64,000 nucleotides of DNA, taken from Gammaproteobacteria bacterium (GTDB taxonomy: Bacteria; Pseudomonadota; Gammaproteobacteria; Pseudomonadales; Porticoccaceae). The position numbers and the translations under genes are program-made. The stretch covers positions 62,001 to 126,000 of the forward strand of contig JAGPUW010000010.1 of assembly GCA_018069465.1 (NCBI GenBank). The letters run 5' to 3'. Under the pieces are notes generated by a model that saw nothing but the letters and a program-made list of their open reading frames with translations, made no database searches and was not told where the DNA came from. This document shows positions 61,655-64,000 of this stretch, piece after piece. How positions within the stretch are numbered: the first letter of the stretch is position 1; each line of letters opens with the position of its first letter.

Positions 61655-62413
61655 ATGTGCCTGGTTACCCTAGCCTTTCAACACCATCCCCGTTATCCAC
61701 TCATCGTGGTGGCGAACCGGGATGAGTTTTATGATCGTCCGACCCAGCCCGCCGAATTTTGGGCCGATAGCCCGAGCATTCTCGCCGGGCGCGATCTCGA
61801 GGCGGGCGGCACCTGGTTTGGCGTCGATCGCAATGGCAATTGGGCAACGGTGACCAATACCCGTGGCGGTGGCTACTACGCGGATAAATCTCGGGGCGGA
61901 TTGCCCACCGGCTTTCTACTCAGCGACGGTGGCAGCAAGGATTACTTCGATGAGGTGCTGGATGATGGCGAGCTGTACAGCGGCTTTAATCTGCTTGCGG
62001 GTTCGGCCCACGAATTGCTGTACTGCACCAATGCCCGTGGCCGCACCCAGCACTTGAATCCGGGTATTTATACCCTCAGTAATGACGCTCTCGATACGCC
62101 CTGGCCGAAGTCAGAACTGGCGCGGGCCAGGCTCGGCATGGCTATTGAAGGTGATGTGCTGGATCGCGAGGCTTTATTGGCGGTGCTCGGTTCCCGGCAA
62201 ACGTTTCCCGACCACCTGTTACCGGATACGGGACTGGGTATTGAGATGGAGCGCAGCCTGTCATCACCGTTTATTGACGGCCCCAGCTATGGCACACGCT
62301 GCACCACGGTGCTGCTGATTGATAATAAAGGCCGGGTTGAGTTCGCCGAGCAGAATTTTAAGCGAGGCAAACCTCTCGGCGAGTTGCGCCAATATCAATT
62401 TAGCGTGGCTTAA
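61655..62413 (+). CDS. NRDE/TANGO2 family protein
   Basis: A 252-residue protein with the NRDE signature directly near the N-terminus: MCLVTLAFQHHPRYPLIVVA, then ANRDEFYDRPTQPAEFW, AGRDLEAGGTWFGVDRNG and GNWATVTNTR. Cys2 follows the initiator Met as in N-terminal nucleophile hydrolases, to which the fold is related. Human TANGO2 is linked to lipid and haem handling. The bacterial role is unsettled. It is convergent with ptsP, whose stop is 18 bases away. Confidence 0.88.
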   Translation: MCLVTLAFQHHPRYPLIVVANRDEFYDRPTQPAEFWADSPSILAGRDLEAGGTWFGVDRNGNWATVTNTRGGGYYADKSRGGLPTGFLLSDGGSKDYFDEVLDDGELYSGFNLLAGSAHELLYCTNARGRTQHLNPGIYTLSNDALDTPWPKSELARARLGMAIEGDVLDREALLAVLGSRQTFPDHLLPDTGLGIEMERSLSSPFIDGPSYGTRCTTVLLIDNKGRVEFAEQNFKRGKPLGELRQYQFSVA

Positions 62414-62431
62414 GCTTGGGTTTTTAGCCTT

Positions 62432-64000
62432 TTATAAGAGGCTGGGGCTTGAGGCGGGCCGTATCAGGCGGACAATTTCTGGTTGCTTGAGGACGCCATT
62501 CAGATAATCTTCAATGGCGAAAGTATCGGTGAGCAGGCTGGCCTGTTCGGCAAATTCGCGCATGTCACTCAGTTTCAACTGCCGCAGTATGGCTTTGACC
62601 CGCAGCAAGCTGGCGGCGCTCATCGACAGAAATTCATAACCCATGCCCACCAGTAAAATAGCGCCGAGGGGTTCGCCCGCTAGCTCGCCGCAAACACTCA
62701 CGGGGCAGTGATGTTTTTTTGCATCGTCGAGAATGATGCGCAGGGCCTTGAGCAAGCTGGGGTGAAAGGTGTGGTAGAGCTCGGCGACCCGCGGGTTGTT
62801 GCGGTCGACAGCCAGCAGGTACTGAGTGAGATCGTTGGTGCCAACGGAAATAAAATCGACACGCTTGGCGATTTCGCCAATTTGATAAACCGCCGCGGGG
62901 ACTTCAATCATCGCGCCAATGGCCGGCATATCAAAGCGGTAACCCTCTTCGAGCGTCAGTTCCTGATATACCCGCTTGATTAAGACCAGGGCGCTGTCCA
63001 GCTCCTCGGTATTGGAAATCATTGGCAGTAAAATACGCAGATTATTGAGACCAATACTGGCGCGCATCATGGCGCGCAGTTGCACCAGAAAAATCTCCGG
63101 GTGGTCGAGGGTGACGCGGATGCCGCGCCAGCCGAGGAAGGGGTTTTCCTCTTCGATGGGGAAATAGGGCAGGGACTTGTCGCCGCCAATATCGAGGGTG
63201 CGCATGGTCACCGGGCGGGGGCTGAACATCTCCAGCTGCTCGCGGTAGAGCTGGCGTTGCTCCTCTTCGGAAGGGAAGCGCTCGCGCATAAAAAAGGGTA
63301 TTTCGGTGCGGTACAGGCCGACGCCCTCGGCACCTCGGTCGAGGGAGAGCATGGAGTCGATGCGCAGCCCGGTATTGACCCACAGAGAGATGTGTTGGCC
63401 GTCGAGGGTGGTGCTGGGCTCGTCCTTTGTGGCCTCCAGGTCGGCGGCAAAGATTTTTTCCTCGGCGTAGACTTTTTCGTAGGCCTCCAGATGCTGATCG
63501 GTGGGTGATTTAATCACCAGGCCCTGGTGGGCATCGACGATCAGCTCGCAGCCGTCAAGCTCGGCCCAGGGTAGGTCGATGGCTCCCATAATCGTGGGTA
63601 TGCCCATGGCTCTGCCGAGAATGGCCATGTGGGAGTTGTACGAACCCTTGGCAGAGACCATGGCGCGAATGTTTTCAAAGGGCACATCGGCGAGGTTGGG
63701 TGCCGCCAGTTCTTCGCCCACCAAAATGGTATTTTCTGGGTAGTGCTTTTCTTCGTGTTGCTGTTGTTGCAGGTAGCCCAGTACCCGGCGGCCGAGATCG
63801 CGCACATCGGTGGCGCGCTCGCGCAGGTAGGGGTTTTCCATGGCGCTGAAAGTGCGGATGTGTTCGAGGATCACCCGACTCCAGGCGTATTGGGCCGAGA
63901 GCCCCGTTTTTATCCGCTCGCTGACTTCGCCGCCCAGTGAATTGTCATCGAGCATGCTGACGTAAACCTCGAAGAGGGCGATTTCTTCGGGGTTTAGCTT
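62432..64000 (-). CDS. ptsP: PtsP (nitrogen-type PTS enzyme I), C-terminal part
   Basis: The window holds about 522 C-terminal residues and the gene continues past the right edge (the frame stays open to base 64000, reading KLNPEEIALFEVYVS upstream of MLDDNS). The phosphohistidine domain is seen as SYNSHMAILGRAMGIPTIMG. The PEP-binding barrel has GLYRTEIPFFMRERFPSEEE, FLGWRGIRVTLDHPEIF, GAMIEVPAAVYQI and the C-terminal catalytic Cys in PVSVCGELAGEPLGA. PtsP phosphorylates NPr in the PTS-Ntr relay. The N-terminal GAF domain expected for PtsP is outside the window, so enzyme I of another type is not formally excluded. Confidence 0.92.
   Translation of the reverse strand, partial: KLNPEEIALFEVYVSMLDDNSLGGEVSERIKTGLSAQYAWSRVILEHIRTFSAMENPYLRERATDVRDLGRRVLGYLQQQQHEEKHYPENTILVGEELAAPNLADVPFENIRAMVSAKGSYNSHMAILGRAMGIPTIMGAIDLPWAELDGCELIVDAHQGLVIKSPTDQHLEAYEKVYAEEKIFAADLEATKDEPSTTLDGQHISLWVNTGLRIDSMLSLDRGAEGVGLYRTEIPFFMRERFPSEEEQRQLYREQLEMFSPRPVTMRTLDIGGDKSLPYFPIEEENPFLGWRGIRVTLDHPEIFLVQLRAMMRASIGLNNLRILLPMISNTEELDSALVLIKRVYQELTLEEGYRFDMPAIGAMIEVPAAVYQIGEIAKRVDFISVGTNDLTQYLLAVDRNNPRVAELYHTFHPSLLKALRIILDDAKKHHCPVSVCGELAGEPLGAILLVGMGYEFLSMSAASLLRVKAILRQLKLSDMREFAEQASLLTDTFAIEDYLNGVLKQPEIVRLIRPASSPSLL

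Overview
The window is a stretch of a gammaproteobacterial chromosome, most likely a marine aerobe of the Cellvibrionales/Spongiibacteraceae type. This assignment rests on gene content and order and has not been checked by database search. The order ruvX-yqgE-tonB-gshB | pilG-pilH-pilI-pilJ-pilK-chpA-chpB-chpC matches the Pseudomonas layout. The zapA-6S RNA-fau neighbourhood, the ygfB-pepP-ubiH-ubiI order and the divergent rpiA/ilvA pair are also gammaproteobacterial hallmarks. No tRNA, rRNA, CRISPR array, phage or recognisable insertion sequence was seen.

Layout. (1) 1-2.7 kb, minus strand: ruvX (cut by the edge), yqgE, a TonB protein and gshB. (2) 2.9-14.8 kb, plus strand: a complete Pil-Chp chemosensory cluster for type IV pili, from pilG to chpC, including a 1913-residue ChpA. 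(3) 14.9-19.0 kb: a small c-type cytochrome, an acyl-CoA ligase and a long acyl-CoA dehydrogenase. (4) 19.1-30.1 kb, minus strand: six tightly packed genes that look like one operon. They encode a ThDP-dependent acetolactate-synthase-like enzyme, two degenerate citrate synthase/citryl-CoA lyase paralogues, a TonB-dependent receptor, a periplasmic binding protein without a transporter, and a 1505-residue kinase with receiver, Hpt, GGDEF and EAL modules. A class III aminotransferase gene faces away from it. This is the most unusual part of the window. (5) 31.9-36.4 kb, minus strand: a branched-chain 2-oxoacid dehydrogenase operon (E1 alpha, E1 beta, E2) led by a leucine/valine-type dehydrogenase.

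(6) 36.7-40.1 kb, plus strand: glutathione-dependent formaldehyde dehydrogenase, cysteine synthase and the SrkA kinase. (7) 40.3-44.2 kb, minus strand: a ferredoxin, its reductase, purU, a nitroreductase and rpiA. (8) 44.3-48.8 kb: ilvA, pyk, fau, 6S RNA, zapA and a ZapB-like coiled coil. (9) 48.9-57.6 kb, plus strand: ygfB, pepP, ubiH and ubiI, interrupted twice by soluble chemoreceptor genes, the first an Aer-like PAS protein and receptor split into two coupled genes. (10) 57.7-64 kb: an inward-rectifier-type potassium channel, gcvT-gcvH without gcvP, rlmI, a TANGO2-like protein and the C-terminal part of ptsP.

Together the genes describe a respiring heterotroph that uses amino acids and fatty acids and invests heavily in surface sensing, chemotaxis and cyclic-di-GMP signalling. 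The 19-30 kb operon joins import, periplasmic sensing and an unassigned carbon-carbon bond chemistry in one transcription unit. An imperfect intergenic repeat occurs at 31.7 and 40.2 kb.
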